A DNA stretch of 64,000 nt from Hedera helix (Eukaryota; Streptophyta; Magnoliopsida; Apiales; Araliaceae), in contig OX359269.1 in assembly GCA_947179155.2 (NCBI GenBank), positions 51,521,524 through 51,585,523 of the forward strand, given 5' to 3'. The notes beneath the pieces were generated by a model. It was not told the origin of the DNA. It was given only the letters and a program-made list of their open reading frames with translations, and made no database searches. Below, piece by piece: positions 48,868-62,900 of this stretch (the first letter of the stretch is position 1; the number at the start of each line of letters is the position of its first letter). The position numbers were made by a program, and so were the translations under genes.

Positions 48868-51800
48868 ATAAAGATAATGGAGCTAGTCAGAATTTTGAGC
48901 TATAATCCGGTAGTGCATGGACCACCATAGATTGGTGGTATCAACAAGAAGAATTATAATTAACCAATATTTTTGGACTTGATGAAGAATGATTTGTTGA
49001 CACTACCTATCTTAAATGGTCCTCGGACTATGAGATGATAAAGCTTGTACCTGTAGAATTCCACTGACATATATATATATATATATATATGGTCTTTTCA
49101 TTCTTTCTTTTAGCTAATAATTATTGTCTGCTCCTATTAGTTGATGTTTCTTTTCTGGTGGGATATTACAACTGTGTAATTATGGGACACGGTTAATTTG
49201 CTATTTGCTTTTTCATTGAAACGCAGAATTAATGACATTTTCCTGTAGTAGTAAAATATAGGGTAAATAATTGTGTTCCCACTATTAATTAATTCTCATT
49301 TTTTCACTGCATTTGACTGGTTCATATTGTCATATATTAAGACATTATTCATCAAGAAACAAGTGATTTTCACATAGGGATCGAGAAGTCTTGTTAAAAA
49401 ATAATCTACTCCATATGAAGAAAAAGAAATAGGTGGAACCCCCCCCCCCCCCCCCCCCCCGAAACAGTAGTGGAAAAGTCCCTCTATGCAAGGACCACAT
49501 GCATGTAGCCATACGTAGGAGTAATTCAATTACTACATCCATATTTAGGAATGGAATCAAATTTAGGAATACTGCATGCATGCCTGAGCATCTTTATCAT
49601 ATATACACAAACAAGTGAAAAAATCCAAAAATAATTTCCCTTCAAGTACCTTACAATATTTTCCATCACAATATATGATTTAATTTATTAGAGTACAAAT
49701 AATTAGGAAGGACAGAAAAAAGTGAATGAATTAGGATGAATGTGCTTGAAACTAGCTAGGCGCGTGCATTTCTGCATTTGTATACTTTCTACTTTTTCTG
49801 TGTCCCTAATTAATACGAGTAAAATGGCACTCGTGTGACCATTCACACGAGCAAATCTAGATAAAAACCTCATAATAGTTGAGTTGTCTGCTGAGTTGAC
49901 ATATAGGTAAAAAGGAAGAAGAATAAATTTATTTATTTTAGAGTATAACTAACTTGTTACGGAAGTCGAATTTTATGATGAAAATCGTATGGTGAAACAG
50001 TAAAAATAGCTTTTGGGAACAAAATAAAGTGCTTTAATTTTGTTGCGTGGGTGCTACATTGTCAATCAGTTGGTATGCCATTGTATTTGTTTGTGTTTGT
50101 GCTTGTGGACCAATATATATATTTATGACATTTTGACAAATGATGGCAAGTGTCGGGGATTTGAAGGACTGAAAGAGAGGCATTGAGATTGACTCCTCAA
50201 CAATGGATTTGTGAGGAGGGAAGCTATTACACTTTGGACCCCATTTGTCCCCACTTGCTATACACCATTTCATCAATCTGCCTCCCCCAAGTTTTACAAC
50301 TTATTTCTCTTTTACTATTTTCTCACATGCATGCCTTTCATATCCTACCATAATTCTCTAGGTCTCTCTTTCTCTCCTCTCTCCCACCCGTTCGTTTGCG
50401 TGTCCACATTAAAAGTCACTAGTCAAAGTGGTACACGCACTGCGCTTGTGTGCAATAATTATTATTTAGTTTTTTTTCTAATTATACTTGCACTCTACTT
50501 GTAATGTATCTCTACGGATGACAACTTGACAGAAAAATAACAAACCAACTTTCAAAAATCTAAGAAACAAACTTGTAGGGAACCAATTTTATTTTCTATC
50601 ATCTACATGGTCTAGTGATGACATCGATGGCACTGTAGAAATCCTTTGTAACAAAACAACATTCATTTATGAATATGAGAACGACTCATCTAAATTCACA
50701 TACACAGACCCAAACCGTAATATGAAGGCGTCGGTTTCTAAAAAGATTTGTTTATATTTTTGGCCAAATAATGGGATAAAGGAGTTTATAGATGAAAGGA
50801 AAAGGAGTGGTAGAGGAAGGTAACTGCATAATCGCAAAGTGGTTAGGAAAGTACGTAATACGTCGGTGATTATGAGAGAAGTCGATTGAAATTCAAAGAG
50901 TAATCTTTAAATTTCAGCTTTGTGCACAGTTTTTTAACAGTTTAACGGAATAATCACGTGTTTGTGTACGAACATAAATTAATTTATAAATTAAGATGAG
51001 AAGTTTAATTTTATGACAGAGTTTCACAAATTGATAACACCAAAAATAACCGTCAATAAAGCTTCTGACTTTATTGTATAGATGAGAGATAGATTGGAAA
51101 TTAAGGCATACTGTAATGTGCCATAACAAAGCTAGATGTAAACAAAATGCAAAACTAACATTATATAAAATGCAAAACTAACATTATACATTTAGTACAG
51201 TGGTTAAAACCACTTCTTGAGCACCAGGAGGTCTTGGGATTGTTAAATTTCAACCAAACTAACCAAAAAAAAAAAGTTACATAATAATTAGTAGATCAAG
51301 TGACCATCGGTTTCAACAAGTATATGGTTTGTAAATTAAGTGTGTGCTTGTATATGTAGTTAAACCCGAATTATATATTGATGTATAAAATCTTCTATGA
51401 TTATATTCTTTTAATTTTTATGTTGCTTATATATATGGAAGAGTGAATTTATTTATTTTTCAAAGATAAAGAGAAAATAGATGGAAAAAAATTCTACCTG
51501 TAATGAAGTGACCATTGTCATTAAATTTCAAGCAAATGGTATCTAAATTTCAAGCAAATGGTATCAAAACTTCAACCTCTCCCACATATATATGTTTTGC
51601 ATCTAGTACCTTGTTGGCTACTTTTAATTTGAAAATTGAAAGAATATTATTATTCCTAATTAAACTATCCTCCACCAGTTTACCGACAACCCCCAACTAT
51701 CTAATGTTGAAAGAGAGGGTTAACCACACGTAAACATGGTCATTAGCACAAACTTTTAAGTTTTAGCAAAATAATCGATCTCCTCTGTCCAAGAACCCAT

Positions 51801-51884
51801 CAAATGATACTACTTAATTACAAGATATAAAGATTGAAAGTAATCATCAACATAAATAAACAAGAATTACATGAATCTCTAGCT

Positions 51885-52130
51885 ACCTTTTTTTTTTTTT
51901 TTTTTTGGCAAAAGGCTCGAGAATTTTATTTCTGAAAAATTCTATAACCCAAAAGGCTTGGATTACGATAAAATACAAAATAAAAAAACTTTGAAAATCA
52001 AATACATCTTCTCTCTCTCTCTCCCTCCCTCTCTCTCATTTGGAGGGAGCTAGGCCATCAAAATCCACTGCCTGAAAAATCTCTCTTGCAAAAACATAGC
52101 GATGAAATGTGCTATCCGAAATCTTGGACA
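51885..52130 (-). mobile_element. Poly(A)-tailed retrosequence, probably a truncated LINE 3' end
   Basis: On the minus strand a frame reads RYVFAREIFQAVDFDGLAPSK before a stop. A GA-rich tract, then CTCGAGCCTTTTGCC, and an A tract of about 20 (T run at 51889-51906) follow. A coding-like end, a short 3' UTR and a poly(A) tail fit a 5'-truncated LINE or a retrocopy. The parent is not recognised. Confidence 0.45.
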
Positions 52131-53867
52131 AAGAGTTGATTTAGTTTGGACATCAATATTGAAATCTCTACTTAATTAAAGCTTTTACATGCATAATCAA
52201 GATATATATAACAAAAAATCAATTTAGATATTTAATTTAATGAGCTCAGATGTGAATTTAACACAAACTTATCTGCAGGTATATATCTATATAAACACAC
52301 AACCACCAAATACTATATCTATTTACACCATTAAAAATGGAGACGTGACATTGAAATTTGCTCAATTTTTTAATGGTTTAAATGAATGTAATGTTTGTTG
52401 TTAGGGGTGTTCAAAAAAACCGGTTCAACCGGAATTTGGGGTATACCGAATGGGTCGATTTGGTACAAATAGTGACCGATCCGGTATCAGTTTGGACATT
52501 TGGTGGTCCGGTTATAACGGTTATCCTATTTTATTTTTTAATTGTTATTATTATTATTATTAATAAATAATAATAATAATAATAATAATACTAAAAAAAA
52601 TTATTATTATTTTCGGTATTAATCAGTACCGAATCAATCCAACCAATTTTAGTACAGAATTTTAAGCTTATCCAATCCGATTAAAATTGATTAAACAACC
52701 CTGTAATATTTAGTTATTAGGTGTATAAATTATTCTCTCTCTATATATATATACACATCAGGTCTCTATTCTTGATATAGTCGCACCGTCCAAAATGAGG
52801 GTTGTACGGAATTTCCTTTGACTGTGCATTTTAAAATTAATTTATTTTTCGAATTTTAAACAAAAAATAAAATCAATCTTTAAGTTGAGTCTCTCCCTCT
52901 CCCTCTGTCTCATTTTGAAACAGATGAATTAAATTAGAAAAACAAGATATAACTACCTAGCGAGCTAAACAACCGAGGGCCCAAGGGCTCTTGGGCCCAA
53001 CCATGTCTCCTCTTGTCACTAAAATCTCCAACCTGAAATGATGTAATCAATAAAGCATAAACACCAATATTGCCGACAAAACTTACACTTTCTTCAATCA
53101 ATCATATACGCCATCCATGAATATCAAGAAATGGTAGTACTATCTAGCAAGAAAATAATCAATTTCATTAATAAATTAAAATTAATAATAAAAAGTAAAA
53201 TATTCATTGCACCGTTGATGACATAGGCACTTATATAATGGAGTTATGTAAGAGTGTTCATTCAATAAAAATCAGACTAAATCAGACTAAATTAAATTGA
53301 ATTGATACTGAAATTATACAAAATTTGATATCAATTGAATCGGTATATTGAACCGGTTAACCTATTTGATATCGATTTTTACCGAAATATATCGATTTTT
53401 ATTATTATTATTATTAATAAATAATTAATAATATTCGGTATTATTGATACAGTCTAGTTAATACCGATCTCTCAAAATTTTGAATCGATATCGAACCGAT
53501 TGATACCGATATACCGAATTATTCTTTTTTTTATTTATTAAACTAGTCCGATAAATTATATATACTGAAAACTCAAAAATTTAAATACCCTTTCTAGAGA
53601 GATATGGGTGCCATCTCTCCTATTATGATTTGTCAAATGACGATTCATGTACATGTGATTTTTTATTCTTATTATGGGAGTGTGATATATATGTGTTATC
53701 ACAATTATATAAATTAAATATATTTATATCTATATATTATACATTCAAGCTAGTCCAAAAAATTAAGAAACTTAATTTGATTTCAACCTCTAAATGTTGA
53801 TGCTAGACTAATATCAATATCTAGAAGTGAATTAAAAAGTAAATAAAAAAGAGTTGATTTTTTGGAC

Positions 53868-53914
<47 letters not shown>

Positions 53915-54509
53915 AAGCCTCCGGCTTTATAAATGTACCACCCCCTCACCAACACGCACAAAAAATGAAAATAGGACTATTCTAACATGTGATATGATGA
54001 AGAAAAAAGATAAGCTACTGGATTGTGAAGGGTTAATTGGAGACATGAAAATATATCCTCCAAGGGTGGTGGGGAATAAAGAAGCTTGCCTGTATGTGGC
54101 TAGAGTTAGACCTCTCAATATTTTCGATATCAAATGAAGATTGATGTTACGTTAATTTTATAGGGTACTAGCTAGGCATGCACATCCCCTATATGGTAGT
54201 ATAAAGATTACATTAACATGAAGTGGCTTGAGTCATGGTTTTCAACTTTAGATCGAATTTCAAGGCAAATTAGTTTTTTGTCTTTACGTCTAAATAATTA
54301 ATTTTATATCAACCAGGCTATGCGAACCTGTAGTGTCACTTTCTACTTATATTTATCTTTTATTTAGTTATACAAACCATAAATTTTGCAGTATAATTAT
54401 TGAAAATTTCCAAAACAAATTGCTTTTGTTTTCCATTGTTTAAATACTACTTAGTAAATTGAAGTCGGATACCGTGTCACGTAGGGTCTTTAAACCTCTT
54501 TCCATATAC

Positions 54510-54627
54510 TCCTTCCATCCCATTTTATTTGGCAAAAGTTGATTTTTAAATTAATAAATAATATTTTTGAAAAGAAAATAGTAGACAATAACCATAAACA
54601 ATTACATATAATAAGAACGGACGAAGT
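54510..54627. mobile_element. Degenerate short Stowaway-like MITE
   Basis: The left end CTCCTTCCATCCCATTTTAT resembles the Stowaway terminus CTCCCTCCGTCCC. The right end AAGAACGGACGAAG is a partial complement. Confidence 0.5.
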
Positions 54628-54990
54628 TTAGTGAGTGGTTATTTTTTGGATTTTTTTAAAAATTTAAATCAATTTAAATGTAAAATATTCTTGAACTTCT
54701 ACTATTCAAACAATTATACTTACAATTACTGAAGTTTTAGTTCACATTGAATTTCGTTCTTTATATAAAAATAACAAAAAAAATCTAAAATTTGACAAGA
54801 CACCAGAACTACGGCTAACCAATCAGTTGATGTGGATCTAATTTATTTTAAGAAATTATTATTTTTATAAGTAAAAATTAATATTTTTATAAGATCTTTC
54901 TCTCATATAAGTGTGAAATTCAATTATTATTTATGTAAAAAAAATTTTGTGCAACTATTATTTTTATTTGCGAAAATATCAATTCCCTTA

Positions 54991-55319
54991 GGCTATGTTT
55001 GTTTGCAAGAAAATTATTTGAAATTATACTATTTACGTTAGTTTAATATTACTTTACGTTATTTAATCATTTGATGAGGGATTATTAATCCTTTAATATT
55101 ATATTATTAGTTCCATCAAGTCATTTAATAATTTAAAATAAGGGAGACTATTAATTCTAAAATTTTCATGAAATTATATAATTTCACACAAATAGTCTTA
55201 AGAATGATAAAAAAAAAATAGCCCACGTGATTATTTAATTTCCCATCATGAAATAAAATAATATTAAATTAATACAAATAATTCAATTTTAAATATATTT
55301 TTTATAAACAAGCATAACC
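54991..55319. mobile_element. Tourist-like (PIF/Harbinger-type) MITE, 329 bp
   Basis: The ends GGCTATGTTTGTTTG and the complement of AAACAAGCATAACC form inverted repeats. TTA flanks both sides (54988-54990 and 55320-55322), the usual Harbinger target duplication. The interior is largely self-complementary and related to the element at 13412-13749. Confidence 0.8.
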
Positions 55320-56283
55320 TTAATTTAATAAATATTTCTAAAATATATTTATCCTCTCTCATTTTCTTCTCTTTTCTATCTTCACCTACATTTTACAACT
55401 TCCCCCTCACCTTCGTCACTCTTTTTTTTTTTTTTATCGTCATACTTAAAATATTAAACATAAAACGTCATTCATAGCGAACAGTATCATGGGAAAAAAT
55501 GACTAAAAAGAGTTGCGATTATGTTCTGGTAAGGGGTTACTATATATTTGAGTTTGGAATTTCTTTTTATTTTTTGAATTTAAATTATATTGGCTTAATC
55601 ACTAAGAAACTCATGCACTTTCTCTAATTAAGAATTATAATCACCAGTCTACATGTTATTATAATTCTTAATTATACTAAAAAGAATAATTTTATCACTC
55701 TCTCACATGAGTATAATTGTTTATGTTCGTGCTATCAGAACCTAGTATAGATATCATTTTATTTGCAAAAATGTCTATTTTATATTCATTCCTTACTAAA
55801 AATGAATCTCATTTGTCCAAAGAGTCTTATTTTTACTAATAATAATAATACAAAATGACATAATTTTATATAAAACTCATTTTATTTTTTTAAACAAAGG
55901 GGATTATAAAATAATTCATGGAGTGGGTCTATTTTCAGGAACACGCATATCGACAATATCTTAAAATTGTTTTAGCTCTACTTGTTTGCATGTTTTATCT
56001 CGACAGTTGGTCGCATGTATTATATGAACATAATCACTAGAGCATATAATTGTAATTTTTATTGGAGGCATGGACTATGTAGTAAAATAAAAAGCCGTAT
56101 CAAGTCCAAATATGTTTTGTAGCAGGAAAACCCAGTGCCAATGTACTAGTGGATCTCATAATGATTTATGCCATGGGCATTGTTATTGGGCCCAAAACAA
56201 TATAATTGCCTATATTATACACTTGTTTACGAACACTGAATGAAAATACTTGTACACTGGTGATTTTCACAAATATAACACAC

Positions 56284-56681
56284 GAGTAAAAGATATCTTA
56301 AATTAACATAAATTATCTTATATTATTTTTAATATAATATTATTTAATCATCAATTTAATAATTTAATCGTACGAATGTATTGACCATACAAAAATATGA
56401 AATTACATAAAATTTTGTTTTATTTGAAATCGTGCATCAACAACTTTATAACAATAAAAATTACTAAAATCTGAGCTGTAGAAATATATATACTTATATA
56501 CATTACTTACACTATTATAAAAATGATATTTTAATATCTTAAATCAAACAAAATTTTATATAAACTCATATTTTTTATACATTCGTACGGTTTAATTTTT
56601 AAGTTGACGATTAAATAATTTTATGTTTGAAGTGACCTAAGATAACTTCTCTTAGATCAATCTAAGATATTTTTTACTCAT
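56284..56681. mobile_element. Long foldback MITE, about 400 bp
   Basis: GAGTAAAAGATATCTTA on the left recurs as the complement of TAAGATATTTTTTACTC on the right. Pairing continues inward through ATTATTTAATC, CGTACGAATGTA and ATATAAAATTTTGTTT-type stretches, so each arm is about 150-180 bp. No target duplication could be fixed. Confidence 0.7.
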
Positions 56682-58006
56682 AACATATATCTATATTAGT
56701 GTTGGACTCAACAATATTTTCCTTAACGGTTCTCTTCAGCTAAATTGACGCTAAGCTCTCACTTGAAATTTTAACTATATACTTTTTTGAGCATTTCCCA
56801 TCACTTTTTATAGACTTACTATATCCATAACTCGAGTCCATAACCAAATTTTGATACTAGTTGTTGATAATATTTTAACTCGTATATATTCATATAAAAT
56901 CACATATTGACTTCAAATGTATTACATCTATTGTCTATTAAAGCATTACATGTTTTAAATATTTTTTCTTATGTTTTTATGCGATACTTTACTATCACAC
57001 AATACCTTAACAATTAGGTTAGTAGTCAATAAAAGATGCGTTCTCAGTCTATTTATCAAAGACTTAACATATACTAGCACTTGGTGGCATATGTGTTGCA
57101 TGTATAAATTATGCGAGAAAAATTAAAATTTTATATATTAGAAAAATTAAATAAAAAAATTTTAAAAATTAAATTATAATATCCGAAGTTATAAGAACAA
57201 AAGAAAAAAAAATATAACACAAAATCACCGCAGCTCCAACGAATCGTTTTATAAAATAAAAGATGAACTCAACAAGATGGGCAATATATATTGTTGCTGC
57301 ATACAAGTAATGTACCATCCACCTCGTACCCGATTACGTCCTATATATATTCGTTGATGATTATATAAATTAAAAGTTTGATTAATTATTAAATATTTAA
57401 TAATTAAATATATATTTTATAAAATAAGAGGAAAATGGGTGGTTATTTCTTGAGCTTGTATCACAATAGCAACCTTATTTTCATATTTTACCTTATAATT
57501 TCAAATAATATTTTTATTTCATCCACAAAATTAAAGTTTTAAGTCTTAAAATTATTTATAAGTAAAATATAAACTACACACGCAACATTGTGTCCCGACC
57601 CTGTATAAAAAATAATAGAACAAAAAACTTATGAGTATATGTAAAATTTGATAAAGATCCTGTATCTGATAAAATAATTATATTTTAGTGTACAAAAATT
57701 AAATATAAAAAATATACAAAATAATATAAATAATAATTATTTATTATAACTATTGAATCACTCATATATAATAAAATATTCATTAATTTATTTAATTATA
57801 ATTTAATATATTATTTTGTATTTATTTTTTATAGTCATCTTTTGCGAGTTTAGCATTATTCCCGACAATATCGAATTTGGTTGACGGCAAAATAACCCGA
57901 CCCTACCCGTTGTTGACCCTGACGATAGTCATAACAACTTAACGAGTACCTGAAGTAATAATAGGAACAGGGTAGTAGTTGTACTTTCTCTCTCACTCTC
58001 TCTCCT

Positions 58007-58032
58007 CCCCCCCCCCCCCCCCCCCCCCCCCC
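58007..58032. repeat. C26 homopolymer just upstream of FIP37
   Basis: An uninterrupted run of 26 C residues after a CT-rich tract, ending about 86 bp before the FIP37 start codon. It probably lies in the promoter or 5' UTR. Confidence 0.85.
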
Positions 58033-58118
58033 GCCCCTCTCAAAACTAAACGGTAACAAGATACTATCGGTACGAGTAAGCTGGGAAGAACACTCTCCAG
58101 GGTTTCAAATCCCCTTCA

Positions 58119-59874
58119 ATGGTGTCTCAAACCCACCTGGACGATGTATTGTTTTTGATTCAATGCTAATGAATTTTACTTCTAGAAATTGTTTCATTTT
58201 GGTTTTAGGGTTTTTGATTTGGATGTTTTCGGGGAATGCAGGATGACGGTTTTGGTGGTGATTTACCAGGGAGCCATACTACGAGGCGATCAGGTTTTAG
58301 ATTTTCCATAAGTTTTTTTTTTAATTATTATTATTTGTGTTTTAAAATCGTATATCCGTATTGTGATGTGAAATCAGGAAATAAAAGAAGCTTTGGAGAT
58401 ATTAACGACGATGAAGATGATATTTTTGGCTCAAATAAGGTTTTTTTTTTTGTTTCTTCTTTTTTATATATAAATACATGGATATGGTTTTTATGTAATT
58501 TCAATACTGAGGGAGGCTTCTGGGTTGACGACTTGACGTTATCTGTTTTAATCTGATTAGCAGAAAGTACCGCAATACTTTATAAACAGATATTGATCAG
58601 ATGCTTTGTTTAAAATCTATATTCTATTGAGAAATTTTGGTTTTAGAATTAATTAGAATAGAGTTTTATTGCTATATTGGGACCTGGGAGATGGGACGTC
58701 TTGATGAGAATACCAAAAATGATGCAAGTTTTTATGCCTGTGGCTTTTTACTTTCTAGTACTTCAGTGTTGCCAAAAATGAGGCTAAATCTTACCCTACA
58801 CATGATTGCCAAATATGAATGCAGGGTGGAATGTACCTATAGCATTTTAACCAGGGAAGAGTCGAGATTTCCAGTGGGAGAATGTTTAAGGTTTTATTGA
58901 CTATGTTTATGATAAGATCAAGTATCTGTGTAAGTTTAGTGTGATGAAGGCATGTGGGGGAAACTATGTCAGAGAGAGAGAAATGATTAATATGATAATA
59001 TCCTATTTTGCAACCAGCTTTGAACTCCATCATGATAACAACTCACATGATCCCTTTTAGCGTGATCTCAGTAGCATCGACCTGTGTAGAGATGGAATGA
59101 TGGAACCATGAACACTTAGAAAATGTTTCAGTAATTCTTAAGAGAATAGATTTAAAAATGAACTCAACTCAACACCTTTTATCCCAAACTAGTTGGTGTA
59201 AGCTGGAAATGAAGCTCACATGTAATAATAAAAGAATTGATTTAAAGATTGAACAAGGCGAAAAATTTGTTCAATCACCATGAGTATATTACTCCTTTCT
59301 CTTCTTATTCTATTGGTACTGTATTATTTGGCTCAAAAATACATATTTAAATTCATTAGAAATTGTTGATATAGAGTCTGAATCCATACATCTTGATCTC
59401 AAGTAGCTGGAACTTGACTTTTTTTTCTTTCGAGTATATTTGAGTCATAGTTGTCAAGTCATTACGTCGAAACGAGTCAGTACACACACACACACATATT
59501 TATATATTCAAATTACAATTTCACAATATAAACTATTAAATATCATTGATAATAAAAATTAAACCCCTATTAGGTTACTTGCTCATATCATAACTTTTAG
59601 CTCTCGAACTATCCGTCATTTAGATATCTACATAACAATTAAACTGTTGATCAATGTTTTTTAGCTGCCAATGTTTATATCGTGTAAGTTTCCTTTTCTT
59701 CTTTGTTGCCAATGATTTTTTTAGCTGAAGTAAACTCTTGGTTGCATACTTTTTTGGGTATAATTATTTGAATCTTTAATTGGGTGGGTTACTTGATTGT
59801 GGTTTATTAGTTATAATTTGGAATTGCGTTGGGTAAATTAAAATTTTGGTTTGTTCCCAAGTCATTTTATACAC

Positions 59875-59925
<51 letters not shown>

Positions 59926-62900
59926 ATTTCAAGTTACAATTAACATACAAAAATTATAATTTCACAATCAAAACTATTAAATATCATTGATAATAAAAAT
60001 TAAACCCCTATTAGGATCTTTTCTCATATCATAACTTTATGCTCTCGAAATATCCTGCACTTAGATATCTACATAACACAATTAAACTGGTGGCCGATGG
60101 TTTTTTTCCTGCCGATCTGTAGATCGTGTAAGTTCCCTTTTCTTCTTAGCTGTCACTATTTTTTCTTAGCCAAAGTAAACCCTTGGTCGCATACTTGTTT
60201 GGGTATATTTGTTTGGATCTTTAATTTGGTGTGTTACTTAGTTATGAGTCAATTAGAATTTGGAATTGAGTTGGATAAATTAAAATTTGGGTTTGTTCCC
60301 AAGTCGTCCGACTAGATACCAAGTTGAGCGAATCGTTGACTTGAACCGACTAAACGACGACTAACTGCTTAAGTCACACGACTTAACGACAACAACTAAG
60401 TCGAGCTGTTGTCGACTTGCACTTCCAACAATGGCCGAACGACTAATTGTTGACTAGTCGTCGCTTAAGCAACGACTTAATAACTATGATTTGAGTTCAA
60501 GTATACTTGACATCTGTCAAGCATTGCAGTAATTTTGATGGGCTTTACCTAGCTGGGTAATGATTTTATCTGTAGCTTCATTATTCTTTTGTTGTACTTG
60601 GATTGTGACTTCTAAGTATAAATTAAGGCTCCTGTTCATATATTGACTTATTTCTAGATTGTTCGACTCCTAGTAGAAGACGTGGTCTTTGAGTAGTTTG
60701 GTGTTCTGTTATTTTTAGATGTGTGATGTTTACATTTTACTTACCTTATTATGTCTGTGAGCTATGGAAAATTAAGGGCTTGTTATTGATCGTGTATTTG
60801 AATTAGAGCAACTCAAAAGTTGAGGAAACTGCACCTGGTGTGGCAACAGGGATGATTTTATCTCTTCGTGAGAGGTATTGTTATATATGTTGTTTCTTGC
60901 TTAACATGTCATAGTAAATTATTAGTATGATTTTGTGAGCAATTTGAATTCAGTACTGAGCTCTGTTTTGATTTGTCTTTTGCAGTCTTCAGGACTGTAA
61001 GGATACTCTTGCAACATGCCAAGTATGTATAAGTTTATTTGTTGGTATCATTTGATTGTTTCTCTACTATATGTTCATACAATGGATCTGTCTTTCTGAG
61101 TTGTCATCCTTTTTCAATTTCGTTCATTTTCATGACTTCATGTTGTAGGATAGTGTTAAAAGAAAAGTTACAATTTTGTTCAATGAGGAACGCCCTTGCA
61201 TAAAATTTGTTGTTTGTTGGTTGATACTTCTTTAATCTTCTGTGCCAACCTTAAGGAGCGGGATAATTACTGATGCCTTGAGAAATAACCTCAAGATTGC
61301 TGGTACCAATCCCCCATACTTTCGGCTAAAATTACCTATGCGGCTATGCCCCGACCATACCAACGTGGAAATCCTAGCTTCCCAAAAATAAAAATAAAAC
61401 ATCTTTTGTGCCATCTTCAACTCTGGTGAGAGTTTTTTAGTGATAAAAATTAAATTCTTCCAGAAATGCCCCAAGTATGGCATCCTTACAAGAAGTTGGT
61501 GCAGATTAAAATTCGAAGGGAAACTAGGATGGACTAGGAAGCAGTGGCATTGGGAGGAAGGGTCCAGTGACCCAACTGCGATTTTGCAATTTGTTTTTTC
61601 TTTAAGACTTAACTAAAAATCTTGATTATACTTTTAGGACCAATAGCTAATATATACAATATTTTTGATGCTTAGATGTGACAAGGCATTTTTATACTTT
61701 TATTGAAAGAAAAATTGAATCAGATCAAAATACTCAGCCTACTCTTTTGTTTCTTAACTTTCTTCCCACTTATGAGTTAAGACTGACGAGCTTTCGAAAA
61801 CTTTTGTGATTACCAAAATTCTATATATGTTACTTATAAATTGTAAAAATCATCAAAACACCACAAAACACTATTAAATCACTAACATTACAATTTGCAT
61901 CTTTCTAGGTCAGTTTCTCTATAATGTGTGTATATCATCAACTCGTAATGTTATTTATACATTTAATATCTCAATTGGGTTGATAGTTGATACTATGTCT
62001 TTAGTTGTGTATAAAGAAATGATAAATGTAACTTCAAATATTTTTAAAAACGAGAACTTGCCAAAAATATGTAGGATTTGTCTTTTCTTCTATTTCATTT
62101 CTCCATCTTCTCTAGTTACCCAAGAAAGATGATTAAAACACAAAATATCTCCAGGTATGGGTACAATTCATAATTTTTATACTTAAATATTTGTTTTTTT
62201 TTGGTTTACTTGCAATCTTGCAAGTTGCAACCCAATTTGCACCTTTTCCCACGTAGACCTTTGTCATAAACCAAAATGTTCAATGTTTCCACTTTTTTAT
62301 TCGGATCAGCGAGACCGAGTCATTAATTTTAAAGAATTTTAGTTCGTTAATATGCTCTAAGTAGCTAAAATTCCCGATTATGTTAGCATTTCCGTTGTGT
62401 TTACTTTGGAAAGGCAGGGATCCTGAAAAATGAAAAGCTAGACCTTAGTAGTAAGTGGCCGTGATTGAAGAGAACTGGAGAGCGTTTCTTTTGCTAGGTA
62501 CCTCAATTTGGTATTAATTGTTATTTGTTAATAGGGGAAACTGATGCTGAGAGGTGCCTCGACTCTATAGTAACTGCTGTAAATGTTTCCTCTCTTGATA
62601 GTTGAGATTTATGTAACATTTTTCCTATCTCTTATTCCTATTCAATCTCTATTTAAGACTTCATTAATTTCCATGTGGCCAACATCTTTATCCTTATAAT
62701 CAAATGAGCCAACTTGTGTCATGCAAAAAACTAGTGAAAACATGAATGAAATAATTTAAGTGAATAATAATGCTACACAAGCTCGTTCCCAAACATACAT
62801 ATGCATGTAGAATTTCCATTCTAGGACCGTGTTGTTTCCACAATCTTAATCTGTTGTGTTATTTTGGCAGATGATGTGGTGCAGTTGTACTGCACTTATT

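Larger units (their letters stand above)
48797..58118. other. Nine-kilobase gene-free region
   Basis: No host gene could be supported on either strand. It begins with the SDR promoter, with a GT run at 48831-48859 and a TA array near 49070. Other contents are a C22 run at 49439-49460, a poly(A)-tailed retrosequence at about 51885-52130, ACCGG-rich repeat remnants at about 52400-52700 and 53240-53540, TA array 53872-53912, and MITEs at 54510-54627, 54991-55319 and 56284-56681. The stretch at about 51165-51290 (AGTGGTTAAAACCACTTC, then an A-rich end) may be a SINE remnant. At 52975-53000 GGGCCCAAG and CTTGGGCCC form a perfect hairpin with a four-base loop. Confidence 0.5.

Noticed and set aside
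49296..49581. Minus-strand frames with poly-Gly
   Set aside because: They translate the C22 homopolymer and are not gene-like otherwise.
50034..50504. Overlapping frames on both strands in the gene-free region
   Set aside because: No conserved motif, no splice context, and composition typical of non-coding DNA.
51165..51290. tRNA-like box A sequence (AGTGGTTAAAACCACTTC)
   Set aside because: No intact box B or cloverleaf; at most a SINE remnant, so no tRNA gene is called. No tRNA or rRNA gene was recognised in the window.
61232..61483. 83-codon minus-strand frame in FIP37 intron 5
   Set aside because: No recognisable domain and no flanking exons; most likely a retroelement scrap.
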